From VXYL01 sp965199915 (GTDB lineage Bacteria; Pseudomonadota; Gammaproteobacteria; Pseudomonadales; Azotimanducaceae), in NCBI GenBank assembly GCA_965199915.1, contig OZ241348.1, positions 1,922,001 to 1,986,000 of the forward strand: DNA of 64,000 bases, in the 5' to 3' direction. A model generated the notes under the pieces. That model had not been told where the DNA came from. It ran no database searches and was given only the letters and a program-made list of their open reading frames with translations. Below, piece after piece: positions 25,903 to 34,874 of this stretch (position 1 is its first letter; every line of letters begins with the position of its first letter). Position numbers and translations under genes: made by a program.

Positions 25903-27611
25903 CCGCTTCCAACTGCGCGCGGATGGCCGTCCGCCGGCGGTGGCGGCAACAGCGGGCCGCGCTCTTGGGATGTGGCTTGTTTTTGCACTTCGATTTGCGA
26001 AACCAGCACGCTTGGCGACACCGCGGCCACCGGCACGTCGCCGGATTCCGCGCCGCAATAGCCGTTGAACACCTGCACATCGTCGTCGGCGGCGACGATG
26101 CGGCTCAACGTGGTGAGCGGCGTGCCGATCAAATCCACGCCCCGCACCAGCTCTTCGCGACCGTCCCGGTACACCCGATAGACCAGTATCGGCTGCACGT
26201 TGAAGGCGTTGGGCCGTCGTCGTCCGGTGGTGGTGAAACCGCCTTGGATGTCGTCGAAATACAAGCCGAACGGCTTGTCTTCATCGATGACCATCTTGAT
26301 CAACTCGCCGCGCAGCCCTTCCCGGCTTAGCGGCTGCGCGACTTCCACGATCAGATTCGACTGCCGCGCCACCGGACGGTTGCCGTGCGCCTTGCGGCCG
26401 TGGCCGTTGGATCGCGGAAAGCCGTCGATGGGAATGCGCGACATGAGGAACCGCTTGAACACGCCCCCTTCCACGACCAACACGCGCCGCCCCGGCTGAC
26501 CTTCGTTGTCGTACCGGTACGCGCCGGCCAGATCGACACCGGCCAATGCGCGGCGGCCCGGGTCGAAGGCGACCGTGAAGGTGGGCGGCAAGATGCGCTC
26601 GCCGATTTTCTTCTTGAACGTTTGCCCGTCGTCAACGCGCTTTTGCCGGTGACCTTCCACGCGATGGCCGAGAATCTCGTGAAAGAAGACGCCGGCGGCG
26701 CGCCCGGACAGTATCGCCGGGCCGGTGTACGGTGCCACCACGGGCGCTTTCCTGAGCGCCGCCAAATCCGCGATCATGCGCCGCACGGTGGCGAGCACCA
26801 CTTCGTCTTTCGGCAAGCCGGCCGGGTCGAACGCCATGAAGGACTCGTGGCGCGGCAGGATCATGCCGTCTTCGGCGCGCGCCTTGGCGTTGATCATGAT
26901 TCGGTAGCGCGTCTCGCCGGTAACCACTTCCGTGCCTTCGCTGGTGACGATGTAGCGCGTTTCCGCCTCTGCGGAGAACTCCACCGTTCCTTGCAAGATG
27001 TTGAACTCGGCAGATCCGAACGGCGCCGAGTAGCGGCGCGCCTTGACCTCCCACTCGGCAAGATCGACGGCAAGGCGGGCGACCTCGCCGCGGTGTTTGT
27101 GCGCCCGCCCCTGGGAGAAGTCCGCCGACTGGTCCTCCGCGTCCACCTTCACTTGGAGGTCCGTCTTGACCTTTGTGAACCGCTCCGCGGCGTGCTTGTA
27201 GGCGGCGTCGGTTTTCTCCCACAAGGCGGCGCGAATGGCGGCGACATCGTCGTCAAATGGCAGCCATGTGGAGAACGTGCGCGGGGAACCGCCGCTGCCG
27301 CGCAGTTGCCGCGTGTTGTCGAGGTGGTAGTCGCCGACGCGCAGGTCCACATCGAGGTGTCGAAGGCGGCTTTCGCCGCGGTCCATGAGCGCGCCGAACG
27401 ACGCCGTGGCGTAAGCGTCTTGGCTCTCGGTGGCCTCGTAGCTCAGGAAATACGGCGCCGGGTCTTGATGGCCGAGCACTTCCATGGAGCGCGCCAGCTC
27501 GGCGTTGAAGGCTTCGAGGAGCGCCGCGGAGGCGCTCTGCCGCTCGTCGCCGTGGCCGACGCCGGCGAACAGTGCCAACAACGCTGCGACGATACGCTGC
27601 AACTCAACCAT
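25899..27611 (-). CDS. TldD-like exported metallopeptidase
   Basis: The 570-residue product starts with a short signal-like segment (MVELQRIVAALLALFAGVGHG). It contains the TldD zinc motif FFHEILGHRVEG (HExxxH) near residue 310 and the downstream glycine-rich and DDIQGGF segments of the family. The start ATG overlaps the end of the enolase-superfamily gene by 8 bases, and the stop overlaps the TldE-like gene by 4. TldD/TldE proteases cleave unfolded peptides or peptide leaders; in this exported form the substrate would be periplasmic or extracellular. Confidence 0.85.
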   Translation of the reverse strand: MVELQRIVAALLALFAGVGHGDERQSASAALLEAFNAELARSMEVLGHQDPAPYFLSYEATESQDAYATASFGALMDRGESRLRHLDVDLRVGDYHLDNTRQLRGSGGSPRTFSTWLPFDDDVAAIRAALWEKTDAAYKHAAERFTKVKTDLQVKVDAEDQSADFSQGRAHKHRGEVARLAVDLAEWEVKARRYSAPFGSAEFNILQGTVEFSAEAETRYIVTSEGTEVVTGETRYRIMINAKARAEDGMILPRHESFMAFDPAGLPKDEVVLATVRRMIADLAALRKAPVVAPYTGPAILSGRAAGVFFHEILGHRVEGHRQKRVDDGQTFKKKIGERILPPTFTVAFDPGRRALAGVDLAGAYRYDNEGQPGRRVLVVEGGVFKRFLMSRIPIDGFPRSNGHGRKAHGNRPVARQSNLIVEVAQPLSREGLRGELIKMVIDEDKPFGLYFDDIQGGFTTTGRRRPNAFNVQPILVYRVYRDGREELVRGVDLIGTPLTTLSRIVAADDDVQVFNGYCGAESGDVPVAAVSPSVLVSQIEVQKQATSQERGPLLPPPPADGHPRAVGSG

Positions 27612-28734
27612 CCACGCGATGCTTGCGCACCGCCGCTTCGTCCAGTTCCAGCCCGAGCCCGGGCGCGGTGGGTGGTTCGATGAAGCCGCCGGCGAAGCGA
27701 ATCGGATTGGTGAAAATGTCCTCGTGCAGCGGGCCGCCGTTGTATTCCTGAATGAGGAAGTTGGGCGAACAGGCGTCCACTTGCACGGCCGCGGCGGCGG
27801 CGATCGGCCCGACGTACATGTGCGGGGCGATCAAGGCGTAATGCGCCTCCGCCATGCCGGCGATCTTCTTGGATTCCAGAATGCCGCCGCATTGGCCAAC
27901 GTCGAGCTGGATGATCTGCGCGGCTTGCTTCTTCAACAGTTCGGAAAACTCGTACTTCGTGGCGAGCCGTTCGCCGGCGGCGATGGGAATGGACGTGTGC
28001 GCGGCCACGCGGGCCATCTCGTCCACGTTTTCCGGCGGTACCGGCTCCTCGAACCACATCGGCTGGTACTGCTCGAACACGCTCGCCACGCGGATGGCGC
28101 CGGCGGTGCTGAACTGGCCGTGCGTGCCGATGCCGATTTCCAACTCGTCGCCCACCGCGTCGCGAATCGCGGCGAAGATCCGCGCAGCGTGTTTGATGGT
28201 TTTGAGCGGAAAGTCCCGCGGCAGCGGGAAGTAAGGCATGAACGGGTCGATCTTGCAGGCGCTGTTGCCCTCCGCCACCAGTTTGGCGGCGATCTCTCCG
28301 GCGCGGGCGGGGTTCTCCCAAACGCCGTCGGTGGGCATGTAGGCGTAGGCGCGCAGCTTCTCGTGACAACGCCCGCCGAGCAGGTTGTAGATTGGCTGTC
28401 CGGCGGCTTTGCCCACGATGTCCCACAGCGCCATCTCAATGGCCGAGAGCGCCGGGGTCGCGTGCATGCTCGGATGCCGATAGTCGTGGTTGGAAGCGTA
28501 GGCGCGCTGCCAGAAGCTCTCGATGGCGAACGGGCTCTTCCCCACCACGAAGCGCGTCGCCAAGTCGCGCAGGAGCGCGATTTGCGATTGCAGATCCGGC
28601 GCGTGGCCGGTGGGCCGTTCGCCCAAGCCCACCAAGCCTTCGTCCGTGAGCAGGCGGACGAACAACCACTGCCGCCCGCCCCGGTACGGCGGCACGTTGT
28701 CGAGCACGATGGTCTCGATGCCGGTCACTTTCAC
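27604..28734 (-). CDS. Mandelate racemase/galactonate dehydratase-family enzyme
   Basis: The 376-residue enolase-superfamily protein has the N-terminal capping domain (residues 1-115) and a barrel with CKIDPF (160-165), GTHGQF (203-208), WFEEPVPPEN (227-236), AAGERLATKYEF (252-263) and APHMYVGP (303-310). Two acidic metal ligands (in EEP and GER) are present. The first one, an Asp in the DxHG motif of sugar-acid dehydratases, is Gly here (GTHG). Closest by motif is the galactonate/mannonate dehydratase-like group; the real substrate cannot be named. It is the first gene of an operon with the TldD/TldE pair. Confidence 0.8.
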   Translation of the reverse strand: MKVTGIETIVLDNVPPYRGGRQWLFVRLLTDEGLVGLGERPTGHAPDLQSQIALLRDLATRFVVGKSPFAIESFWQRAYASNHDYRHPSMHATPALSAIEMALWDIVGKAAGQPIYNLLGGRCHEKLRAYAYMPTDGVWENPARAGEIAAKLVAEGNSACKIDPFMPYFPLPRDFPLKTIKHAARIFAAIRDAVGDELEIGIGTHGQFSTAGAIRVASVFEQYQPMWFEEPVPPENVDEMARVAAHTSIPIAAGERLATKYEFSELLKKQAAQIIQLDVGQCGGILESKKIAGMAEAHYALIAPHMYVGPIAAAAAVQVDACSPNFLIQEYNGGPLHEDIFTNPIRFAGGFIEPPTAPGLGLELDEAAVRKHRVDG

Positions 28735-28826
28735 TTGACGGTTCTCAACGCGGGCACCCGGTGATCATAGCCGCTTGCCGCCTCCAAGGGGCAAGGTCCG
28801 CAAACTTGGCTGGCGCGTTCCGCTGG

Positions 28827-28914
28827 TGATTTTCATTCATGACGTGGATGTTTTTCATTCACAACATGGATGATTGTCATTCACGACGTGGATGGTTATC
28901 ATTCACAGCATGGA
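28827..28914 (+). repeat. Four tandem 22-bp direct repeats at the start of an ATPase gene
   Basis: Contiguous units lie at 28827-28848, 28849-28870, 28871-28892 and 28893-28914, each with the core TCATTCA followed by an ACRTGGA-like end. There are no spacers. The fourth unit contains the ATG (28910-28912) of the DUF4143 ATPase. The region is much more AT-rich than the genes around it and lies between that gene and the divergent racemase-family gene, where both promoters should be. Confidence 0.92.
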
Positions 28915-30127
28915 AGAGACGCTGCCGAGGCTTTTGACCGAACAGCTCGCGAGGCACCTGCGAACAATGCCCGCCGTGGTGGTCGCGGGTGCTCGACAGA
29001 CCGGCAAGAGCACGCTGGCGCGCGGTTGGGATGCACAGCGACGGTTCACTTCGTTGGACGATTTCGACGCGCTGGACATGGCGCGGCGGCAGCCGGCGCT
29101 GCTCCTCGACGGCCCCGGGCCGGTGACTCTGGACGAAGTGCAGCGCGCGCCGGATCTGCTGCGGGCGGTGAAAATGGCCATTGACGACAACCGGCAAGCA
29201 GGGCGGTTCTTGCTAACCGGTTCGGCCAATCTGTTGTTGATGAACCGCGTTGCGGAGTCGTTGGCCGGGCGCGCCAGCTACTTGCACCTGTGGCCCATGA
29301 CGCGGCGCGAACAACTGGGCCTCGGCACGTGCGGCATCTGGGATGCGCTGCTGGACAACGCCGAGGCGGACTGGCCGACCATCGCCGCGGCGCAGGAAGC
29401 GCCCGCCGAAGACTGGCGATCGGCGGCGCGACGCGGGGGATTTCCTTCGCCGGCAGTCCACATGGCGGACGCCGATCAACGCGCCATTTGGTTCGAGGGC
29501 TACCTGCGCACCTATATGGAACGCGACTTGCTGGCTCTTTCCTCCATCGCCGCGCTGCCGGATTTTCGCCGCTTGATGCGCACGGCCTGCCTGCGGATTG
29601 GGCAGCCGGTGAACCAAACGGCCCTCGGCCGCGACGTGGCGCTGCCCCAAGCCACCGTACACAGGTATCTGAATCTGTTGGAAACGTCGTACATGATGGT
29701 TCGGCTTCCGGCCTATTCGGTCAACCGCACCAAGCGTCTGCTGAAAGCGCCGAAGCTCTACTGGGGCGATGTCGGCTTGGCCCTGCACATCGCCGAAGCC
29801 GGCGAACCCGAAGGCGCCCACTTGGAGAATCTGGTGCTTGGCGATCTGCTGGCGTGGCGCGATGCGCGATCGGCCCGCGCCGAAGTGCTGTATTGGCGCA
29901 CCGCCGCCGGCGAGGAAGTGGACTTCGTCATTGAAGCCGGAGACCGTCTGCTGCCCATCGAGATCAAAGCCACCGTGCGCCCGCGCCTGCGCGACACCAC
30001 GCGCTTGCGTTCCTTCCGCAAGGAGTACGGAGGGCAAGCCCGGGCGGGGTTGCTGCTCCACAGCGGCGAAACGGTGGCGTGGCTGGCCGCGGATGTGTTG
30101 GCGGTGCCGTGGTGGCGGGTGATTTGA
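28910..30127 (+). CDS. AAA ATPase with DUF4143 domain (1)
   Basis: The 405-residue product starts at ATG 28910, inside the last 22-bp repeat. It shows a Walker A motif GARQTGKS (27-34), Walker B VTLDEVQ (72-78) and a sensor segment LLTGSANLLL (101-110). The DUF4143 part begins near YMERDLLALS, and the C terminus has GEEVDFVIEAGDRLLPIEIK, a beta-rich segment reminiscent of PD-(D/E)xK folds (D..x..E-x-K). Such ATPases are very common in uncultured bacteria and archaea and their function is not established. A second, clearly different member lies at 33552-34811. Confidence 0.88.
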   Translation: MEETLPRLLTEQLARHLRTMPAVVVAGARQTGKSTLARGWDAQRRFTSLDDFDALDMARRQPALLLDGPGPVTLDEVQRAPDLLRAVKMAIDDNRQAGRFLLTGSANLLLMNRVAESLAGRASYLHLWPMTRREQLGLGTCGIWDALLDNAEADWPTIAAAQEAPAEDWRSAARRGGFPSPAVHMADADQRAIWFEGYLRTYMERDLLALSSIAALPDFRRLMRTACLRIGQPVNQTALGRDVALPQATVHRYLNLLETSYMMVRLPAYSVNRTKRLLKAPKLYWGDVGLALHIAEAGEPEGAHLENLVLGDLLAWRDARSARAEVLYWRTAAGEEVDFVIEAGDRLLPIEIKATVRPRLRDTTRLRSFRKEYGGQARAGLLLHSGETVAWLAADVLAVPWWRVI

Positions 30128-30146
30128 ACGGCGCAGCCTCGAGTCG

Positions 30147-31733
30147 TTACTCCGCCGCCTCGGGGCTGACGGAACGGGCCCAGTCCGGCACATTGCCGGG
30201 GTCGATGTCGAACACCACCAGTCCGGCGGTGTAGACCACCAAGGCAATCACCAGCGCGCCGACGAGATTCAGCACGATGCCGGCGCGCGCCATCTCGGCG
30301 ATGGTGAGGCGGTTGCTGCCGAACACGATGGCGTTCGGCGGCGTCGCCACCGGCATCATGAACGCGCAGGACGCCGACATGGTGGCCGGAATCATCAACA
30401 CCAGCGGATGCGTTCCGGTCAACACGGCCACCGACGCCAGTATGGGCAGAATCATCTCGGTGGTGGCGGTGTTGCTGGTGAGCTCGGTGAGAAACGTGAT
30501 GGCCAAGCACACGAGCAGGATCAACGCGAACGTCGGCAACGCCCCCGCCGCCTCGAACTGGCCGCCGATGAGGGCGGCGAGACCAGTGTGTTGAAAGCCC
30601 GTGGCCAGCGCCAAGCCGCCGCCGATGAGCAGCACGACATTCCACGGCAAGCGCGGAATCACCTCGGCCCCCATCACCCGCCCGGACGGCTCGGAGTGGC
30701 CTTGCTCTCCGCCCTCGCCCTTGGCGGGAATGAAGAACAGCACCGACGCCATGGCGATGGCGACCGTGCCATCGTCCACCAGCTCCGGCCAAGGCAGGAG
30801 CCGCGACCAACCGTACACCTTGATGGCGCCAAGGTCCAGATCCACGCGGAACACCCACAGCAGCGCGGTGACGGCGAACACCACGAGCACCGCCCGCTCC
30901 TCGAAACGCACCGGCCCCAGCTTGGCGCGTTCCGCAGCCACCACCGCGTGGCTGACGGCGACCTCCCGCGGCGCGCGGTAGAGCACCTGCGTTATCAGCA
31001 ACCACGCGGTGAAGAGCATGATCAGGCCCACTGGAAACGCCACCACCAGCCACTGGCCGAAGGCGATTTCCGGCGCCTCGGGAAACAACACCTGATGGAT
31101 GCGGGCGAACGCGAGGTTCGGCGGCGTGCCCACCAGCGTGGTCATGCCGCCCACGGAGCAACCGTAGGCGATGCCGAGCATGAGGCCGACGGTGAACTTG
31201 CGCGCCGCCCCGCCCAACCGTTCTTCCACTTGCAGCACGATGGCGAGGCCGATGGGCACCATCATCACCGCCGTGGCCGTGTTGGAAATCCACATGGAGA
31301 GGAACGCCGCCGCCACCATGAAGCCGAGCACGATGCGCGCCGGACCGCCGCCAACGTAGTGGATGATGGTCAGCGCGATGCGCCGGTGGAGGTTCCACCG
31401 CTCCATGGTCAGGGCGATCATGAACCCGCCGATGAACAACACGATGGTGCTGTTCATGAACGTCTCCGCGGTGTCGCGGCCGGACATCACGCCAAGCAGC
31501 GGAAACAGCGCCAGCGGCAAGAGCGCCGTGGCGAACAGCGGTATCGCCGCGGTCATCCACCAGATGGCCATCAGCGCCGCCACCGCCGCCAAGCGGCTGG
31601 CCGGCGCGTTGTCCGCGTCCACCGGAAACAGCGTGAGCAGGACGAACGCGACCACGCCGAGCGCGAGGCCGATGGCTTTGCCGCTCCGCAGCGTCACTGC
31701 CGAAATCCACAGGCGGCGGATTGCTTTGGTCAT
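30147..31733 (-). CDS. SLC13/DASS-family sodium:anion symporter
   Basis: The 528-residue integral membrane protein has many hydrophobic helices and the two Ser-Asn-Thr signature loops of the divalent anion/sodium symporters: LSMWISNTATAVMMVPIGLA in the first half and FLTELTSNTATTEMILPI in the second. It probably imports dicarboxylates or sulfate with Na+. It starts 31 bases after the phosphatase gene ends, so it may be the last gene of a minus-strand unit beginning at 34811. Confidence 0.9.
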   Translation of the reverse strand: MTKAIRRLWISAVTLRSGKAIGLALGVVAFVLLTLFPVDADNAPASRLAAVAALMAIWWMTAAIPLFATALLPLALFPLLGVMSGRDTAETFMNSTIVLFIGGFMIALTMERWNLHRRIALTIIHYVGGGPARIVLGFMVAAAFLSMWISNTATAVMMVPIGLAIVLQVEERLGGAARKFTVGLMLGIAYGCSVGGMTTLVGTPPNLAFARIHQVLFPEAPEIAFGQWLVVAFPVGLIMLFTAWLLITQVLYRAPREVAVSHAVVAAERAKLGPVRFEERAVLVVFAVTALLWVFRVDLDLGAIKVYGWSRLLPWPELVDDGTVAIAMASVLFFIPAKGEGGEQGHSEPSGRVMGAEVIPRLPWNVVLLIGGGLALATGFQHTGLAALIGGQFEAAGALPTFALILLVCLAITFLTELTSNTATTEMILPILASVAVLTGTHPLVLMIPATMSASCAFMMPVATPPNAIVFGSNRLTIAEMARAGIVLNLVGALVIALVVYTAGLVVFDIDPGNVPDWARSVSPEAAE

Positions 31734-31764
31734 GGCGGCAGTGTCGCCCCGGAGTCCCCGGAGT

Positions 31765-33414
31765 CTACGTCTTCTGCTCCCGCCGTTCCTTCGCCTCCAC
31801 CGCGCACACCGTGATGTTGTCGTCGCCGCCGGCTTCGTTCGCGGCGTCGATCAGCGCGTCGACCAAACCTTGCAAGTCCGTGTCGTCGCCGTCGCTGCCC
31901 ATGTGTTTTACGCACAGGTCCTGGATTGCGCTGTCACGCACCATGTTCGTCAAGCCGTCGGTACACAGCAGGTAAAGCGCATCGTGGCCGATGCGCACGG
32001 TGTCTATGTCGAAAGGCATCCGTTCCCACAGGCCGAGTGCGCGGTCCAAGCCGCCTCTTTCGCCGTGATCCTCCGTCAGGCGCCGCAGGAGGGGTTCGCG
32101 GTCGATCAAGCTCCAAGTGAACTCGTAGATGCGGCTGTCGCCGGCGTGGACGATGGAGAGTTCGCCACCATGCAGTCGCAGGGCGCACAGCGTGGTGCCC
32201 ATGCGACGGAAAATGCCCTTGCCTTCGTTCTCTTTCCACAGAGCGGCGTGCGCGTCGGCGGCCGCCCGGCGCAGGCGCTGCGCCACCGTGCGTCTTCGCT
32301 GGGGCGCTTGGCCGTCCGGCCATTGCCGCATGGCGTCTTGGAACACCCGCAACGCCGTGGCGCTGGCAACATCGCCGTTCGGATGCCCGCCCATGCCGTC
32401 GGCCACCGCGGCCCAACCGTCCTCCTGGCGCCAAAGCGCGGCGTCCTGATTGGCGGACCTTCGCTTGCCCACGTCGGTCGCGCCGGCCATGCGGCAGACG
32501 CGGTTCTCCGCCAGCGACACCATCTCGCCAAGCGCACCCGCCCAGTCGCGCACTTCCAAGCGAACCCAAGTCGAACCGTCCAAGACGAACGGCGTCGCGC
32601 ACGCCAGCGTCAGGTTGCCGTACGGGTGCCGCTCAAACAACTGCTCGTCGGGCGGCAGGTCGCCGTCGGTCACCAGAATGTTGTGGGGCCTTCGTCGATG
32701 CACATAGGACAGATTCTCGTCCCAATAGGCGCTGCAACGTCTTCCAACCCAATGCCAGAACGTCTCGACGGTGCGGTGCGGCATTTCGTCGCCGCGGGAG
32801 TCGATGAGGGAAAAAACGCCGTCCACCGCGGATTGGCGCCGCAGCCAACGCAGTTTGCAGTATTCGGCGTTGAAACGGGAACCGGGATCTCCCCGGTGGA
32901 ACCAATGGTGTTCGAGGCGCCGAAGACTCAAGGAGTCCTTCCAGCCGGCGAATGTGCGCAAAACATCGCCGCCGCCCAGGGAAGCCACATCCACCAGGTG
33001 CAAGTGCGCCGCATCGTCCACGAACACGGCATCGACGAATGGACGCGCGCCGAGGTCGTTCTCATCCCAACTGCCGCTGCCGAACGGAGGTTCTGGAAAC
33101 GGCATGCGTTCCGCGACTTGGAGTTTGTTGGACGCGTCCAAGCTCGGCGGCAGCCAACGCATCAAATCCGGCAGCAGCGCCAGCAGACCGGCGCGGCCTT
33201 CCCCTTCGGGCAACCACCAGTTGGCCTCGCCATTCCACCCCGGCGGACGTTCCGCAACCTGCATGGCCCCCAGTGCGCCGCGAAGCCACAGCTGTTGGCA
33301 CAACATGCCGTGCTCCAACGCGCTGTTCGGCCGGCGGGCGAAGATGACCGCGCCACTGGCTAGGCGTAGTTGTGGCTTGGGCGCCGGAAGTTGCGCGGAC
33401 GTATCGGTTGCCAT
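31765..33414 (-). CDS. PP2C-type serine/threonine phosphatase with unrecognised N-terminal domain
   Basis: Using ATG 33414 (MATDTSAQLPAP) the protein has 549 residues. The C-terminal 240 residues are a PP2C domain: GKRRSANQDA, VADGMGGHPNGD, IVHAGDSRIY, LLCTDGLTN and GGDDNITV provide the metal-binding aspartates. The N-terminal 300 residues form a separate region (WWLPEGEGRAGLLALLPDLM, SWDENDLGARPFVDAVF) that I do not recognise. TagF-PP2C fusions exist in type VI secretion loci, but this region is not clearly TagF and no secretion genes are near. It is likely to reverse a Ser/Thr kinase whose gene is elsewhere. Confidence 0.8.
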   Translation of the reverse strand: MATDTSAQLPAPKPQLRLASGAVIFARRPNSALEHGMLCQQLWLRGALGAMQVAERPPGWNGEANWWLPEGEGRAGLLALLPDLMRWLPPSLDASNKLQVAERMPFPEPPFGSGSWDENDLGARPFVDAVFVDDAAHLHLVDVASLGGGDVLRTFAGWKDSLSLRRLEHHWFHRGDPGSRFNAEYCKLRWLRRQSAVDGVFSLIDSRGDEMPHRTVETFWHWVGRRCSAYWDENLSYVHRRRPHNILVTDGDLPPDEQLFERHPYGNLTLACATPFVLDGSTWVRLEVRDWAGALGEMVSLAENRVCRMAGATDVGKRRSANQDAALWRQEDGWAAVADGMGGHPNGDVASATALRVFQDAMRQWPDGQAPQRRRTVAQRLRRAAADAHAALWKENEGKGIFRRMGTTLCALRLHGGELSIVHAGDSRIYEFTWSLIDREPLLRRLTEDHGERGGLDRALGLWERMPFDIDTVRIGHDALYLLCTDGLTNMVRDSAIQDLCVKHMGSDGDDTDLQGLVDALIDAANEAGGDDNITVCAVEAKERREQKT

Positions 33415-33551
33415 GCGGGGATCTCTATGTATGCGGCTTGCAGCTCGCGTCCGGCCAAAGATACACCAGTCCGATGGAGGGTCGCCCATCATTCATTGCC
33501 ACTGGCATCGCGACCGGTTGGACGCCGAAGCACACTACACGCCGAGTGGAT

Positions 33552-34811
33552 TCAAGGCCCTAGCGCGCCCACGGGAATCACGCCCACATCGCCGCCGGCA
33601 ACCGAGCCGGGGGCTGCAAAGCCGTAACCGCTCGGCACGATCACCGCCAGCGCCATTGGCTGGCCGTGCTCGCTTTGTTCCAAGCGCTTGGCCAAGCGGC
33701 GCAGGTTCTTGGCGCCTTCTTCCACCCACCGCTCCCCCAGCTTCACCTCGAACGCGGCCCAGCGGCCGTCCCCGGCTTCCACGATGGCATCCACTTCCAA
33801 GCCGTCCTTCTCCCGGTAGTGGAACACTTCGGCGTCGACCGCTTGCGCGTACACGCGAAGATCACGGATCACCAAGGACTCGAACAGAAAGCCCAGAAAC
33901 GCCAGATCGGCCAACAGCCGCTCTGGCGTGGCGCGCAGCGCGGCAACCGCCAGCGACGGATCCACGAAGTGGCGCACGGCAGCGGCGCGCAGCGTGTTGC
34001 GAGAGCGCAGGTGCGGCGACCAAGCCGGCTGGTTCTCCACCACCATCAGGCGTTCCAAAGCGTCCAAGTATTCGCCCACGGTGTCCACCTTGACCGCCGG
34101 AGCACCGCCAACTTCCGCCGCCAGCTTGGACATCGAAACCGGCGTTGCCACGTTCCGCGCCAAAGACCGCAACAGGCGCCCCACCCTGACGGGATCGCGG
34201 GTCTTCCCGCTTGCGCGGGAGATGTCCGTGCGGCGGATCTCCTCCAAATAGCCGCGATTGGCGCGCATGATCTGCGGTGGCGAGCGGCCGATGTTCCCCG
34301 GCCAACCGCCGGCACTGACCAGCGCGGCAACTTCGGCGATAGGCATCTCGCATCGCGACGCCCGCTGGGGCTCGCCGTCCAGCAAGCGGCGCAGCGAGAT
34401 GTCGCCGTTCGAGCGGCCGGCCTCGAACAGCGACATCGGGCGCATCCGCAACCGTGCAATGCGGCCGGCGCCGGTGTGGCGGGTGAGGTCGTCGGCCGGG
34501 ACGGCCGAGCCGGTGAGGATGAACTGACCCGGCGCCGCGCGCCGGTCCACCGCGCGGCGGATGTGATTCCAAATGACGGGTTCGAGTTGCCACTCGTCGA
34601 TCAGCAGCGGGGCGTCGCCGGCAAGCACCGCCGCCGGGTCCGTGCCGATCAAACGCCGGGCGTTGTCGTCCACGTCCAGCAGCACGGCGCTGCCGGCCGC
34701 TTGCATGGCCGTTGCTGTTTTGCCGGCCGCCTTGGTGCCCTCCACCAGCACCGCGCCGGTGGCGCCGAGCAGCCCTTGGAGTTCGGCATCCACCGTGCGT
34801 GGCATGTACAT
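33552..34811 (-). CDS. AAA ATPase with DUF4143 domain (2)
   Basis: Starting at ATG 34811 (MYMPRTVDAE) the product has 419 residues. Walker A is GTKAAGKT (25-32) and Walker B LLIDEWQ (69-75), with FILTGSA as sensor (98-104). The C terminus carries GLEVDAIVEAGDGRWAAFEVKLG, the DUF4143 end. It is only distantly similar to the ATPase at 28910, so the two are not a recent duplication. Upstream, separated by 63 bases, is a six-unit 23-bp repeat array. Function unknown. Confidence 0.88.
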   Translation of the reverse strand: MYMPRTVDAELQGLLGATGAVLVEGTKAAGKTATAMQAAGSAVLLDVDDNARRLIGTDPAAVLAGDAPLLIDEWQLEPVIWNHIRRAVDRRAAPGQFILTGSAVPADDLTRHTGAGRIARLRMRPMSLFEAGRSNGDISLRRLLDGEPQRASRCEMPIAEVAALVSAGGWPGNIGRSPPQIMRANRGYLEEIRRTDISRASGKTRDPVRVGRLLRSLARNVATPVSMSKLAAEVGGAPAVKVDTVGEYLDALERLMVVENQPAWSPHLRSRNTLRAAAVRHFVDPSLAVAALRATPERLLADLAFLGFLFESLVIRDLRVYAQAVDAEVFHYREKDGLEVDAIVEAGDGRWAAFEVKLGERWVEEGAKNLRRLAKRLEQSEHGQPMALAVIVPSGYGFAAPGSVAGGDVGVIPVGALGP

Positions 34812-34874
34812 GGAGCCATCTCGCTTGCCGCAACAGTGCGAACGATAGCGCCGTGGAATGCTCCGCGCAAGGCG

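Noticed and set aside
28827..28914. A plasmid or phage replication origin
   Set aside because: There is no replication initiator or partition gene next to the repeats; the tight link with the ATPase start favours gene regulation.
31363..33363. A 666-codon plus-strand frame over the SLC13 and PP2C genes
   Set aside because: It spans two genes with strong family motifs on the other strand; no start signal or domain.
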